The translations under genes were made by a program, and so were the position numbers. Shown here one piece after another: positions 56,957-64,000 of a stretch of DNA of 64,000 bases. This DNA is from Acidobacteriaceae bacterium. GTDB lineage: Bacteria > Acidobacteriota > Terriglobia > Terriglobales > Acidobacteriaceae. The stretch is taken from contig CAHJWI010000013.1 in assembly GCA_903642225.1 (NCBI GenBank), positions 1 to 64,000 of the forward strand, read 5' to 3'. Below the pieces are notes generated by a model. It worked only from the letters and a program-made list of their open reading frames with translations, searched no databases and had not been told where the DNA came from. Positions within the stretch are counted from its first letter, which is position 1. Every line of letters starts with the position of its first letter.

Positions 56957-57931
56957 ATGCATGTCTTGGTAACCGGCGGTGCCGGATTTTTAGGATCGCA
57001 CTTGTGTGATGCCCTTCTCCACCGTGGAGATTCGGTCGTCTGCGTCGATAACTTGTGCACTGGCTCTGCTGCAAATATTCAGCATCTCGCCGGCAATCCT
57101 AACTTCGAATTCCTTCAGTGCGATATCTGCCAGCCTTTCTCGCCAGGCAAGGTCGACTTCATCTTTCATCTCGCTTCGCCAGCCAGCCCCTTCGACTATC
57201 TCCGGCTCGGTGTCGAAACCCTCGATGTGGGCTCCGTTGGCACCCGCAATGTGCTCGAGCTCGCCCAGCAGTACAACGCAGGCTATCTCGTTACCTCCAC
57301 ATCAGAATGCTACGGTGACCCGTCCGTCCATCCGCAACCCGAAAGCTACTGGGGCAACGTTAATCCCATCGGCCCTCGTTCGGTCTATGACGAGTCCAAG
57401 CGGTTCACCGAGGCCCTCACCATGGCCTATCACCGCTACCGCGGTGTCGACACCCACATTGTTCGTATCTTCAATACCTACGGCCCGCGCCTCAAGCCGG
57501 ACGACGGCCGCGTCATTTCCACCTTTGTCCGCCAGGCCCTCGCCGGCGAACCTCTCACCATCTTCGGTGACGGCTCGCAGACGCGCAGCTTCTGCTACGT
57601 CAGCGACCAGGTAAACGGCATCCTCAAGCTTGCCGCAAGCGGGGAGCACATGCCCGTCAACATCGGCAACGACGGCGAGTTCACCATGCTGGAGTGTGCA
57701 CAACTTGTGCTGGAACTTACAGGAGCCAATAGCCGTCTCGTCTTCCAGCCGCTGCCGCAGGATGATCCGCGCCAGCGTCGCCCGGATCTTACCCGTGCCC
57801 ACACACTCCTGCACTGGGCACCCACAGTTGATCTGCGCGAAGGTCTTACTCGCACGATTGCGCATTTCTCCAGAACGTCGCCTGTGCTGGAAAAGATTAC
57901 TTCCGAACGACCAACATTTCTTCCTGTATGA
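56957..57931 (+). CDS. UDP-glucuronate decarboxylase (UDP-xylose synthase)
   Basis: A 324-residue short-chain dehydrogenase. The N-terminal [13 protein letters not shown] motif, [28 protein letters not shown] (the YxxxK of UXS enzymes), [26 protein letters not shown] and [18 protein letters not shown] are diagnostic of UDP-xylose synthase. It converts UDP-glucuronate to UDP-xylose and NADH is recycled internally. With the UDP-glucose dehydrogenase downstream it makes the donor pathway complete. AGGAGG lies before the ATG. Confidence 0.93.
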   Translation: MHVLVTGGAGFLGSHLCDALLHRGDSVVCVDNLCTGSAANIQHLAGNPNFEFLQCDICQPFSPGKVDFIFHLASPASPFDYLRLGVETLDVGSVGTRNVLELAQQYNAGYLVTSTSECYGDPSVHPQPESYWGNVNPIGPRSVYDESKRFTEALTMAYHRYRGVDTHIVRIFNTYGPRLKPDDGRVISTFVRQALAGEPLTIFGDGSQTRSFCYVSDQVNGILKLAASGEHMPVNIGNDGEFTMLECAQLVLELTGANSRLVFQPLPQDDPRQRRPDLTRAHTLLHWAPTVDLREGLTRTIAHFSRTSPVLEKITSERPTFLPV

Positions 57932-58133
57932 CAGGTATTTTGTTCCCGAACCTAGGTATCTCCCTAGTGTCGAGAACAGGAGTCAGCCGCTAAGTTTTAG
58001 ATAGACACAAGTCTCTCTGAAAGTTTGCGGATTGTAGCGAACCGCCTACGGACGAACCCAGAGCACTATAAGTGCCAACAACGTCCCGAGGCCAACCTTC
58101 AGATTGTGATTCCTCTCCCAGGAGCTTCACTCA

Positions 58134-58430
58134 ATGCACCTCTATCAGCCGAAACAGTTCCCTGTCCACCCCGTTACCATGGCATTTGACTCGACCCGGT
58201 CCCAACCGCAGGTCGCGTCACGCACCGTCGCCAGCCGCTTTGGCCTCCGCCTACGCCAGCTGCGACGAGAACGGAATCTCACCCAACTCGATATGGCCAT
58301 CACCTTCGGCATTGATCGCAGCTTTATCAGCGATGTGGAGCGAGGACGTAAGTCCATGTCACTTCCCATGCTGGAGATTGTCGCTCTGGGGCTGCAGGTC
58401 TCCCTCTCCGATTTGCTCCGCGATCTCTAA
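58134..58430 (+). CDS. XRE-family DNA-binding protein
   Basis: A 98-residue regulator made of one helix-turn-helix domain: SRFGLRLRQLRRERNLTQLDMAITFGIDRSFISDVERGRKSMSLPMLEIVALGLQVSLSDLLRDL. The N-terminal 30 residues are a non-conserved leader. AGGAG lies before the ATG at a 9-base spacing. It is placed between the two UDP-sugar genes and has its own 202-base upstream gap, so it may regulate the exopolysaccharide locus; this is inference from position only. Confidence 0.85.
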   Translation: MHLYQPKQFPVHPVTMAFDSTRSQPQVASRTVASRFGLRLRQLRRERNLTQLDMAITFGIDRSFISDVERGRKSMSLPMLEIVALGLQVSLSDLLRDL

Positions 58431-58511
58431 GTAAGCTGCGGATATTCTGCCTTTAGCCGTCACGGTCAATCCGTGCCAACGCCCCACTGCGTCCCTTTAA
58501 TGGAGTTCATG

Positions 58512-59930
58512 ATGAAAATTGCTGTCATTGGTGTCGGTTATGTCGGTCTTGTGTCTGCGGCGTGTTTTGCAGAGCTGGGTCATACCGTCGTTGCAGTTGA
58601 TAACGATCCGGCGAAGGTCGCCATGCTGGATGCCGGGCACATGCCCATTCACGAAGATCTGCTCCCTGAGCTGGTCAAGCGCCACCACGGGGAGCGGCTC
58701 CACTTCTCCAGCGACATCCGCGAAGCCTCCAGTGACGCCGATGTCATCTTCATCTGCGTGGGAACCCCGCCCGCCATCAACGGCGACGCGGATATGTCCT
58801 ACGTGGAGGGCGTTGCCCGTGAACTCGCGGCTTCCCTTCACGGCCACAAGGTCGTCGTTGAAAAGAGCACCGTCCCCGTCGGCACAGCAGAAGCCGTGCA
58901 GCGCACCATGCTCCTTCACGGTGCTTCGCCGAACCACTTCAGCGTTGCCTCCAACCCGGAGTTCCTGCGCGAGGGTACTGCAGTGTCGGACTTCCTCTTT
59001 CCCGACCGCATCCTCCTCGGTGTGCCGAACGACCGCACCGGCAAGCTTCTGACAGAGCTCTACCAGCCCATTCTTGACGGCAGCTACTACCAGCGGCCCG
59101 ATGCGATCCCCGGCGACACCACCAAGGCAGCTCAACTCATCGTCACCAGCGTCAAGAGTGCGGAACTGATCAAGCACGCCTCCAACGCCTTCCTCGCCCT
59201 CAAAATCTCCTTCATCAACTCGGTCGCAAATGTCTGTGAACGCGTCGGTGCCGACGTTCGCGAGGTTGCGCTCGGCATGGGCACCGACTCCCGCATCGGC
59301 CCCAAGTTCCTCACGCCAGGCATCGGCTACGGCGGCTCCTGCTTTCCCAAGGATGTCCTGGCCTTCCGCTCGGTCGCAAAGCAGGTGGGCTACGACTTCA
59401 CCCTCCTCACCGAGGTCATGGAAGTGAACGAAGATCAGAAGGAACGCTTCGTCGCCAAGGTACGTGAGGCGCTCTGGACCATCCGCGGCAAAAAGCTTGC
59501 GGTTCTCGGCCTAGCCTTCAAGGGCGGTACCGACGACGTTCGCGACTCACCCGCGCTTGAGCTCGTGCGCCGCTTTGTCGAAGAGGGTGCACAGGTCACC
59601 GCATACGATCCCGCCGCCATGTCCCGCGCCCAGGCCACGCTTCCTCCCGGCTCGGTAACGTACGCCACCGACGCCTACGCCGCCTGCCTCAATGCAGACG
59701 CTGTCCTGGTCCTCACCGAATGGCCGGAGTTTGCCGACCTCGACCTGGCACGTGTGCGCAAGCTGCTCAAGCTGCCCATCGTCCTGGACGGCAAAAACCT
59801 GCTTGACCCGAACAAGGTCAAGGCCGCCGGTCTGCATTACTACGGCGTTGGCTGCTGTGCCTCTCCGTCGCCCCTGCCAGTCTCTTCCGCCCCTGCCCCG
59901 CGAGTTGCAGTCGAAACGGCTGCGGCTTAG
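58512..59930 (+). CDS. UDP-glucose 6-dehydrogenase
   Basis: A 472-residue enzyme that oxidises UDP-glucose twice to UDP-glucuronate. The NAD motif IGVGYVGLVSAACFAELGH opens the protein. KSTVPVGTAEAVQ, SNPEFLREGTAV, ELIKHASNAFLALKISFINSVAN with Lys221, and GIGYGGSCFPKD with the catalytic Cys277 are present. A Pro/Ala-rich tail of about 25 residues ends the protein. The second of two adjacent ATGs is chosen because GGAG is then six bases away. It supplies UDP-glucuronate to the UDP-xylose synthase. Confidence 0.95.
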   Translation: MKIAVIGVGYVGLVSAACFAELGHTVVAVDNDPAKVAMLDAGHMPIHEDLLPELVKRHHGERLHFSSDIREASSDADVIFICVGTPPAINGDADMSYVEGVARELAASLHGHKVVVEKSTVPVGTAEAVQRTMLLHGASPNHFSVASNPEFLREGTAVSDFLFPDRILLGVPNDRTGKLLTELYQPILDGSYYQRPDAIPGDTTKAAQLIVTSVKSAELIKHASNAFLALKISFINSVANVCERVGADVREVALGMGTDSRIGPKFLTPGIGYGGSCFPKDVLAFRSVAKQVGYDFTLLTEVMEVNEDQKERFVAKVREALWTIRGKKLAVLGLAFKGGTDDVRDSPALELVRRFVEEGAQVTAYDPAAMSRAQATLPPGSVTYATDAYAACLNADAVLVLTEWPEFADLDLARVRKLLKLPIVLDGKNLLDPNKVKAAGLHYYGVGCCASPSPLPVSSAPAPRVAVETAAA

Positions 59931-60014
59931 CACCCACCACCAACTGAAGTCTCTGTTCCACCTTGTTGTTCTTGTTTTGCTACTGCTTTTGGCTGTAAGC
60001 CCTTGGAGATTCCC

Positions 60015-63000
60015 ATGATCAACGATTCTGCTCTGGTACCTGCATCCCAACCGTCCGCAGACCTGGTGCATATGCCACTGCGGTCCCGCGACTACAACCT
60101 TCTCGACCTGTGGAAGGTTGTCAGTCGACGGCGGCTCTGGATCCTGTCCTGCGTGGCCGTCGCGCTTACCCTGGGTGTCCTCTACAACCTCATCATCCCG
60201 CGTCTGTACCGTGCCACGGCACAGCTGCAAATCCTCAAACAGGATTCTGCAACGGATCTGTCTGACCCCGCGCAGGCAGCCGGCACCGCCGCCGCCGACG
60301 CCCTCGACTTCAACCTCGCCGTCCAGACTGACGTCAACGTTCTGCGTTCGCGCAACATGGCCCTCCGCGTCATCCATGAGCTCCATTTGGATCAGGACAA
60401 GGACTACCAGTTGCGCGGGGACGCCGAAGAAAACGGCCGGCAGCTTGAAGACGCCCCCAAACGCATGGCCTCCGTGCTCGAGCGCTTCGACAAACGACTT
60501 TCAGTGGATTCCGTCTCCGGCACCCGTCTGCTCGCGGTCAGCTTCATGGACCGCGATCCCAAACGTGCAGCCTCGGTCGTTAACCAGCTGCTCACCGACT
60601 TCATTGACTACAACTACCAGCTTCGCTTTGTCGCCAGCACCCAGGCCACCGGCTATCTTGGCAACCAGCTCCAGGCCATGAAGGCGCAGGTCGATGCAGC
60701 CCAGGCGAACGTCACCAAGTTGCAGCAAGCCTCCGGCATCTACGGCGTCGATGAAACCAACAACGCCGTCAACGCCAAGCTCCAGCAGCTCAACGCGCAG
60801 CTCACCCAGGCTGAGGCCAATCGCGCCGTCAAGGAGTCTATCTACAAGCTCGCCATCACCCGCTCGCCTGAGGTCCTCGCAGGCCTCATCGGTCAACAGG
60901 CGACCGGCGTCACCACCGCAAATGCACCGCTCCAACTCCTACGCCAGCAACAGGCTGAGGCTCAGGCCAACTACGCCGACCTCAGCGCGCACTACGGCGC
61001 GCAGTACCCCAAGGTCATCCAGGCCAATCAGCGCCTCCAGTCCATCCAGGCGTCCATTGACAAGGAAATGAACCGGCTCGTAGGCCAGGCCACCGCGGAG
61101 TACAGGGTAGCCGCCGACACGGAATCCGCGGCTTCCCGTGCGCTCGCCGCCCAAAAAGCCTCTGCCACGCAGATGAATCACGATGCTGTCCTGTACACCT
61201 CGGCGAAGCACGATGCGGACACCAGCCGCGACCTGTACGAAAAGCTGCAGCAACGGCTTAAAGAAGCCGGCATCCTCTCCAGCCTGCACTCCACCAATCT
61301 CAATATCCTCGACCGCGCCATCGCCCCCTCCAAATATGCGCAGTCCATCCTCCTCAGCCTCCTCATCGCACTGGCAGCCGGTATCCTCCTCGGCCTCATC
61401 GGCGCGTTTGGATCTGAAGCCTTCGACACCGCCATCCGCGATCCCCAGAAGATCGAAGATCTCCTCGGCATCCCGGTCCTCGGCCTGCTTCCCCCAGTCG
61501 AAACCGTGCTGCCGCGTGTCGCCGTTCAGGCCCTGCGCAAGAACGGTATCGGCCCGTCCTGGCAGTATCAGGTCACCGCCAAGGCTCCGCGCTCCCGCGT
61601 TGCGGAGGCTTTCCGTGTCCTGCGTACCTCCATTCTCTTCAGCCTGCAGCGTCGCCCCGCCCGCGTGCTTGCCATCACCAGCACGTCTGAAGGAGAAGGC
61701 AAGAGCTTCACTACCTTCAATCTCGCATCGGCCTTTGCCCAGTCCGGGCGCACCGTTCTTGTCATCGATGCAGATCTCCGCAAGCGCACCCTCAGCGTTG
61801 CGCTCGATATGCAGGAGCACGACGGCCTCGACCAGGCACTGTCCGGCGACGACTGGCACAAAGCCGTCGTCAGCTATCCGGAGATGCCTGGCCTCTTCGT
61901 CATGCCGGCGGGTCGCGTCGGTGAGTATCCGGCTGACCTGCTCGGCTCTGTCGCGATGGCAGAGCTTGCCGGCAGCCTGCGCGACGCTTTCGACCTCGTC
62001 CTCGTCGACACGCCGTCCATGCTCGCTGTCTCGGACACGCTCTCCCTCACCACCTCGGTCGACGCCTTCATCGTGCTCGCACAGTGCGGTGTCACCGCGC
62101 AACACTCGCTGTCGCGCACGTTGGACATGCTTTCCCGCGCCGGCGCACGCGTCCTCGGCGTCGTTCTCAACGGCATCGATTTCCGCTCGGCAGACTTCTA
62201 CTACTACTGGGGCAAAACCAGCAGCGGCTACGACGCACCATCCGCCCAGATTCTCGCCCCCGTCCTTCCGCCCTCCCGCTCCACCAAGAAGCCGATCGGC
62301 ATCATCGTTGCTCTGGCCATCGCCCTCGGCCTCTCCTGCACACACCGCAGCGGGGCGCAGATCAGCGCAGAACATCCAGTACCCGTCGCGACAAAGGTAC
62401 CCGTAACATCATCTGTTCCTGCCGGTAATGCGTCAGCCGCCGCCACCACCACCCCCGAAAGCTCTGCCCAAAAAGTGCTCATCGGCTCCGGCGATCTGCT
62501 TTCCATCACCGTCTACGACGCGCCGGAGCTCGCCCAGGACGTGCGCGTCAGCTCCACCGGCAACGTTCATCTCACCATTCTCGGCGACATCCATGCCAAC
62601 GGCCTCCAGCCTGACGCACTCTCCGAGGTGATTGAGGGCCAGCTCCGCGACCGGCAGCTCATCCAGCAGCCCCACGTCTCCGTCACCATCAAGGAGTTCA
62701 CCACACAGGGCGTCACGGTCGAAGGCGAAGTCAAGAAGCCCGGCGTCTACCCCATCTATGCCGAGCGAAGCCTGCTTGACATGATTGCCATGGCGGACGG
62801 CCTCACCCCCAACGCGGACACCCATATCAGCATCCGCCGCCACGGTAACGGTACGGTCGACAAGGTCCTCGTCAGCCAAAACGACCCAGACCTCTCGCAG
62901 CGCAGTGTCCGCGTCTATCCCGGCGACGTCGTCATCGTTCCCCGCGCCGGCCTCGCCTATGTTCTGGGAGATGTTCAACGCCCCGGCGGTTACATCATGC

Positions 63001-63281
63001 ACGACGATGGCCGCATGAGCGTCATCCAGGCCATCTCTGAAGCTCAGGGCACCACCAAGCTCGCCTCCATGAAGCACGTCGTGCTCCTACACAACGCCTC
63101 CTCCGGCATCGTTCGCACGGAACTTCGCCTGGACGACATTCTGCGCGGCAAGCTTCCGGACGTCCCCCTCGAAAACGGCGACATCCTCTTCGTCCCCGCC
63201 AGCGGCATGAAGACCTTCGCGCAAAACACCGCCGGCATCACCTCCTCCGTCTCCGGTGCCGCACTTTACACGGTGCGCTAA
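60015..63281 (+). CDS. Wzc-type tyrosine autokinase fused to a Wza-type polysaccharide export protein
   Basis: A 1088-residue single reading frame. Residues 1-465 are a Wzz-type co-polymerase domain with helix 1 (about 41-61), a long coiled periplasmic part and helix 2 (about 444-466). Residues about 520-745 are a BY-kinase: Walker A TSEGEGKS (557-564), Walker A' VLVIDADLRK, Walker B LVLVDTP, then a tyrosine cluster (Tyr729-731 and Tyr739). A third helix (about 760-775) follows a basic RSTKK. Residues about 820-1088 form an export (OPX/Wza-like) domain with an SLBB repeat pair (QGVTVEGEVKKPGVYPIY, AYVLGDVQRPGGYIM). No in-frame stop or start codon separates the halves. The TTGGAG at 60003 serves the ATG; an in-frame TTG at 60003 is less likely. 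Confidence 0.9.
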   Translation: MINDSALVPASQPSADLVHMPLRSRDYNLLDLWKVVSRRRLWILSCVAVALTLGVLYNLIIPRLYRATAQLQILKQDSATDLSDPAQAAGTAAADALDFNLAVQTDVNVLRSRNMALRVIHELHLDQDKDYQLRGDAEENGRQLEDAPKRMASVLERFDKRLSVDSVSGTRLLAVSFMDRDPKRAASVVNQLLTDFIDYNYQLRFVASTQATGYLGNQLQAMKAQVDAAQANVTKLQQASGIYGVDETNNAVNAKLQQLNAQLTQAEANRAVKESIYKLAITRSPEVLAGLIGQQATGVTTANAPLQLLRQQQAEAQANYADLSAHYGAQYPKVIQANQRLQSIQASIDKEMNRLVGQATAEYRVAADTESAASRALAAQKASATQMNHDAVLYTSAKHDADTSRDLYEKLQQRLKEAGILSSLHSTNLNILDRAIAPSKYAQSILLSLLIALAAGILLGLIGAFGSEAFDTAIRDPQKIEDLLGIPVLGLLPPVETVLPRVAVQALRKNGIGPSWQYQVTAKAPRSRVAEAFRVLRTSILFSLQRRPARVLAITSTSEGEGKSFTTFNLASAFAQSGRTVLVIDADLRKRTLSVALDMQEHDGLDQALSGDDWHKAVVSYPEMPGLFVMPAGRVGEYPADLLGSVAMAELAGSLRDAFDLVLVDTPSMLAVSDTLSLTTSVDAFIVLAQCGVTAQHSLSRTLDMLSRAGARVLGVVLNGIDFRSADFYYYWGKTSSGYDAPSAQILAPVLPPSRSTKKPIGIIVALAIALGLSCTHRSGAQISAEHPVPVATKVPVTSSVPAGNASAAATTTPESSAQKVLIGSGDLLSITVYDAPELAQDVRVSSTGNVHLTILGDIHANGLQPDALSEVIEGQLRDRQLIQQPHVSVTIKEFTTQGVTVEGEVKKPGVYPIYAERSLLDMIAMADGLTPNADTHISIRRHGNGTVDKVLVSQNDPDLSQRSVRVYPGDVVIVPRAGLAYVLGDVQRPGGYIMHDDGRMSVIQAISEAQGTTKLASMKHVVLLHNASSGIVRTELRLDDILRGKLPDVPLENGDILFVPASGMKTFAQNTAGITSSVSGAALYTVR

Positions 63282-64000
63282 TGAACCTGCCCACCCTCAC
63301 TGAAGGCGGTGCCGCCGCACAGGTGCACCGCATCTCCACCATCGCACTCATGCTTGCCATGATGGGCGTCATCGTCGGCATCACCACACCCGGCCTGGCA
63401 GACACGGACCTCGGTGTCGTCGGCACGGAAGTTCACCTGCCGGTCGTCCTCACCACCGCCGTGCTGTATGTGCTTGTCCTGTCCCCGCTCATTCTGCAGC
63501 CGCAGGCCATGCTCCGCGGCCTCAAGTCGCTCGCCTGGTTCACGCCCCTGGTGGCGTATAGCATGCTCTCCGCCAGCTGGAGTCACACACCCTCCATCAC
63601 GCTTCGCCGCTCGCTCTTTCTTGCTCTCACCACACTCACCGGCGTCGTTCTCGGTACCAAGTACAACCTTCGACAGCTGGGCCGCATGCTCGCCGCAGCC
63701 AGCGCCATCCACCTCCTTGTCGTTGCCGTGCTGCTGGTGGTCGATCCCGCCTGGGTCACCTCCTACTCCGACGGCCACGCCATCAAGGGCCTCACGTCCC
63801 ACAAAAACATCTTTGGTCTCGAGGCGGGTCTGGCAGCCATTGTCTTTGCGCTCGTTCCCTTCCCTCGCCTCACCCGCCTGCGATGGCCGCTGGTTGCGCT
63901 CGCTCTCGCGATGCTCATTTTCTCCCGATCGGCAGGTTCGCTTGTCGCCACCGTCGCCGGTTTCGCCTGCCTTCCGCTCTTCCTTCCCATGCGCTTCCGT
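63281..64000 (+). CDS. O-antigen ligase/polymerase-like membrane protein (partial, cut by the right edge)
   Basis: 240 codons are visible, starting at an ATG that overlaps the stop of the Wzc/Wza fusion (TAATG). Six or more hydrophobic segments are seen, with LVLSPLILQP, SWSHTPSITLRRSLFLALTT, and a KGLTSHKNIFGLEAGLAAIVF block, typical of the O-antigen ligase/Wzy superfamily (the conserved H-K-N and nearby residues). It probably polymerises or ligates repeat units at the inner membrane. The C-terminus and thus the final assignment are outside the window. Confidence 0.75.
   Translation, partial: MNLPTLTEGGAAAQVHRISTIALMLAMMGVIVGITTPGLADTDLGVVGTEVHLPVVLTTAVLYVLVLSPLILQPQAMLRGLKSLAWFTPLVAYSMLSASWSHTPSITLRRSLFLALTTLTGVVLGTKYNLRQLGRMLAAASAIHLLVVAVLLVVDPAWVTSYSDGHAIKGLTSHKNIFGLEAGLAAIVFALVPFPRLTRLRWPLVALALAMLIFSRSAGSLVATVAGFACLPLFLPMRFR

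Noticed and set aside
57951-57967. CCTAGG and CCTAG repeats before the XRE gene as an operator
   Set aside because: The repeats are only five to six bases long and 12 bases apart; too weak to support a specific site.
62260-62350. Possible frameshift creating an artificial Wzc/Wza join
   Set aside because: Reading frame, codon use and topology are continuous through the junction, with no start codon or ribosome site for a separate gene. A sequencing error cannot be excluded but nothing points to it.

Overview
The window is a GC-rich bacterial chromosome segment. Gene content and codon use resemble the Acidobacteriota, class Terriglobia (Terriglobus/Granulicella/Edaphobacter type): exported sugar-active proteins, a 3-keto-disaccharide hydrolase-domain protein, a GH6 cellulase and a large exopolysaccharide locus. 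This taxonomic reading is inference; no rRNA is present to test it. One tRNA, no insertion sequence, no CRISPR array and no phage genes were seen.

Layout. (1) 1-13241 is a mixed region of single genes: a CPA2 antiporter cut by the left edge, a DUF1080 protein, an orphan TadG-like protein, a dienelactone hydrolase, a peroxiredoxin-like protein with an altered active site, IclR and TetR regulators, an aldo/keto reductase, thiG preceded by a structured leader region, a carbohydrate porin and a prepilin peptidase. (2) 13266-29256 is a respiratory complex I operon running nuoA-C-D, three unknown genes, nuoE-F, a hicA-hicB toxin-antitoxin pair, nuoG-H-J, a 52-codon small ORF, then nuoK-L-M-N. nuoB and nuoI are not in it. 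(3) 29341-33903 is gltB (glutamate synthase large subunit), divergent from (4) a complete, tightly packed arginine operon argR-C-B-D-F-G-H plus a GNAT N-acetylglutamate synthase (34159-42441), headed by a tandem ARG-box-like operator.

(5) 42438-48311 holds a Dabb protein, a secreted phosphodiesterase, an ABC ATPase, an FAD oxidoreductase, tRNA-Leu(UAA) and a secreted GH6 cellulase. (6) 48870-53154 is a CheB/CheR/PAS histidine kinase with its NarL-type response regulator, overlapping by 8 bases. (7) 53518-64000 is an exopolysaccharide locus: a priming sugar transferase, a nucleotide-sugar epimerase, a WecG/TagA glycosyltransferase, UDP-xylose synthase, an XRE regulator, UDP-glucose dehydrogenase, a single-ORF fusion of a Wzc-type tyrosine autokinase with a Wza-type export protein, and an O-antigen ligase/polymerase-like protein cut by the right edge.

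How the parts fit. UDP-glucose dehydrogenase and UDP-xylose synthase form the UDP-Glc to UDP-GlcA to UDP-Xyl route feeding a Wzx/Wzy-type export line whose inner-membrane kinase and outer-membrane channel domain appear covalently joined. The arginine operon is probably self-regulated by ArgR and sits back to back with the nitrogen-assimilating glutamate synthase. The complex I operon is the most unusual arrangement, because a toxin-antitoxin pair is translationally coupled inside it and two core subunits are missing.
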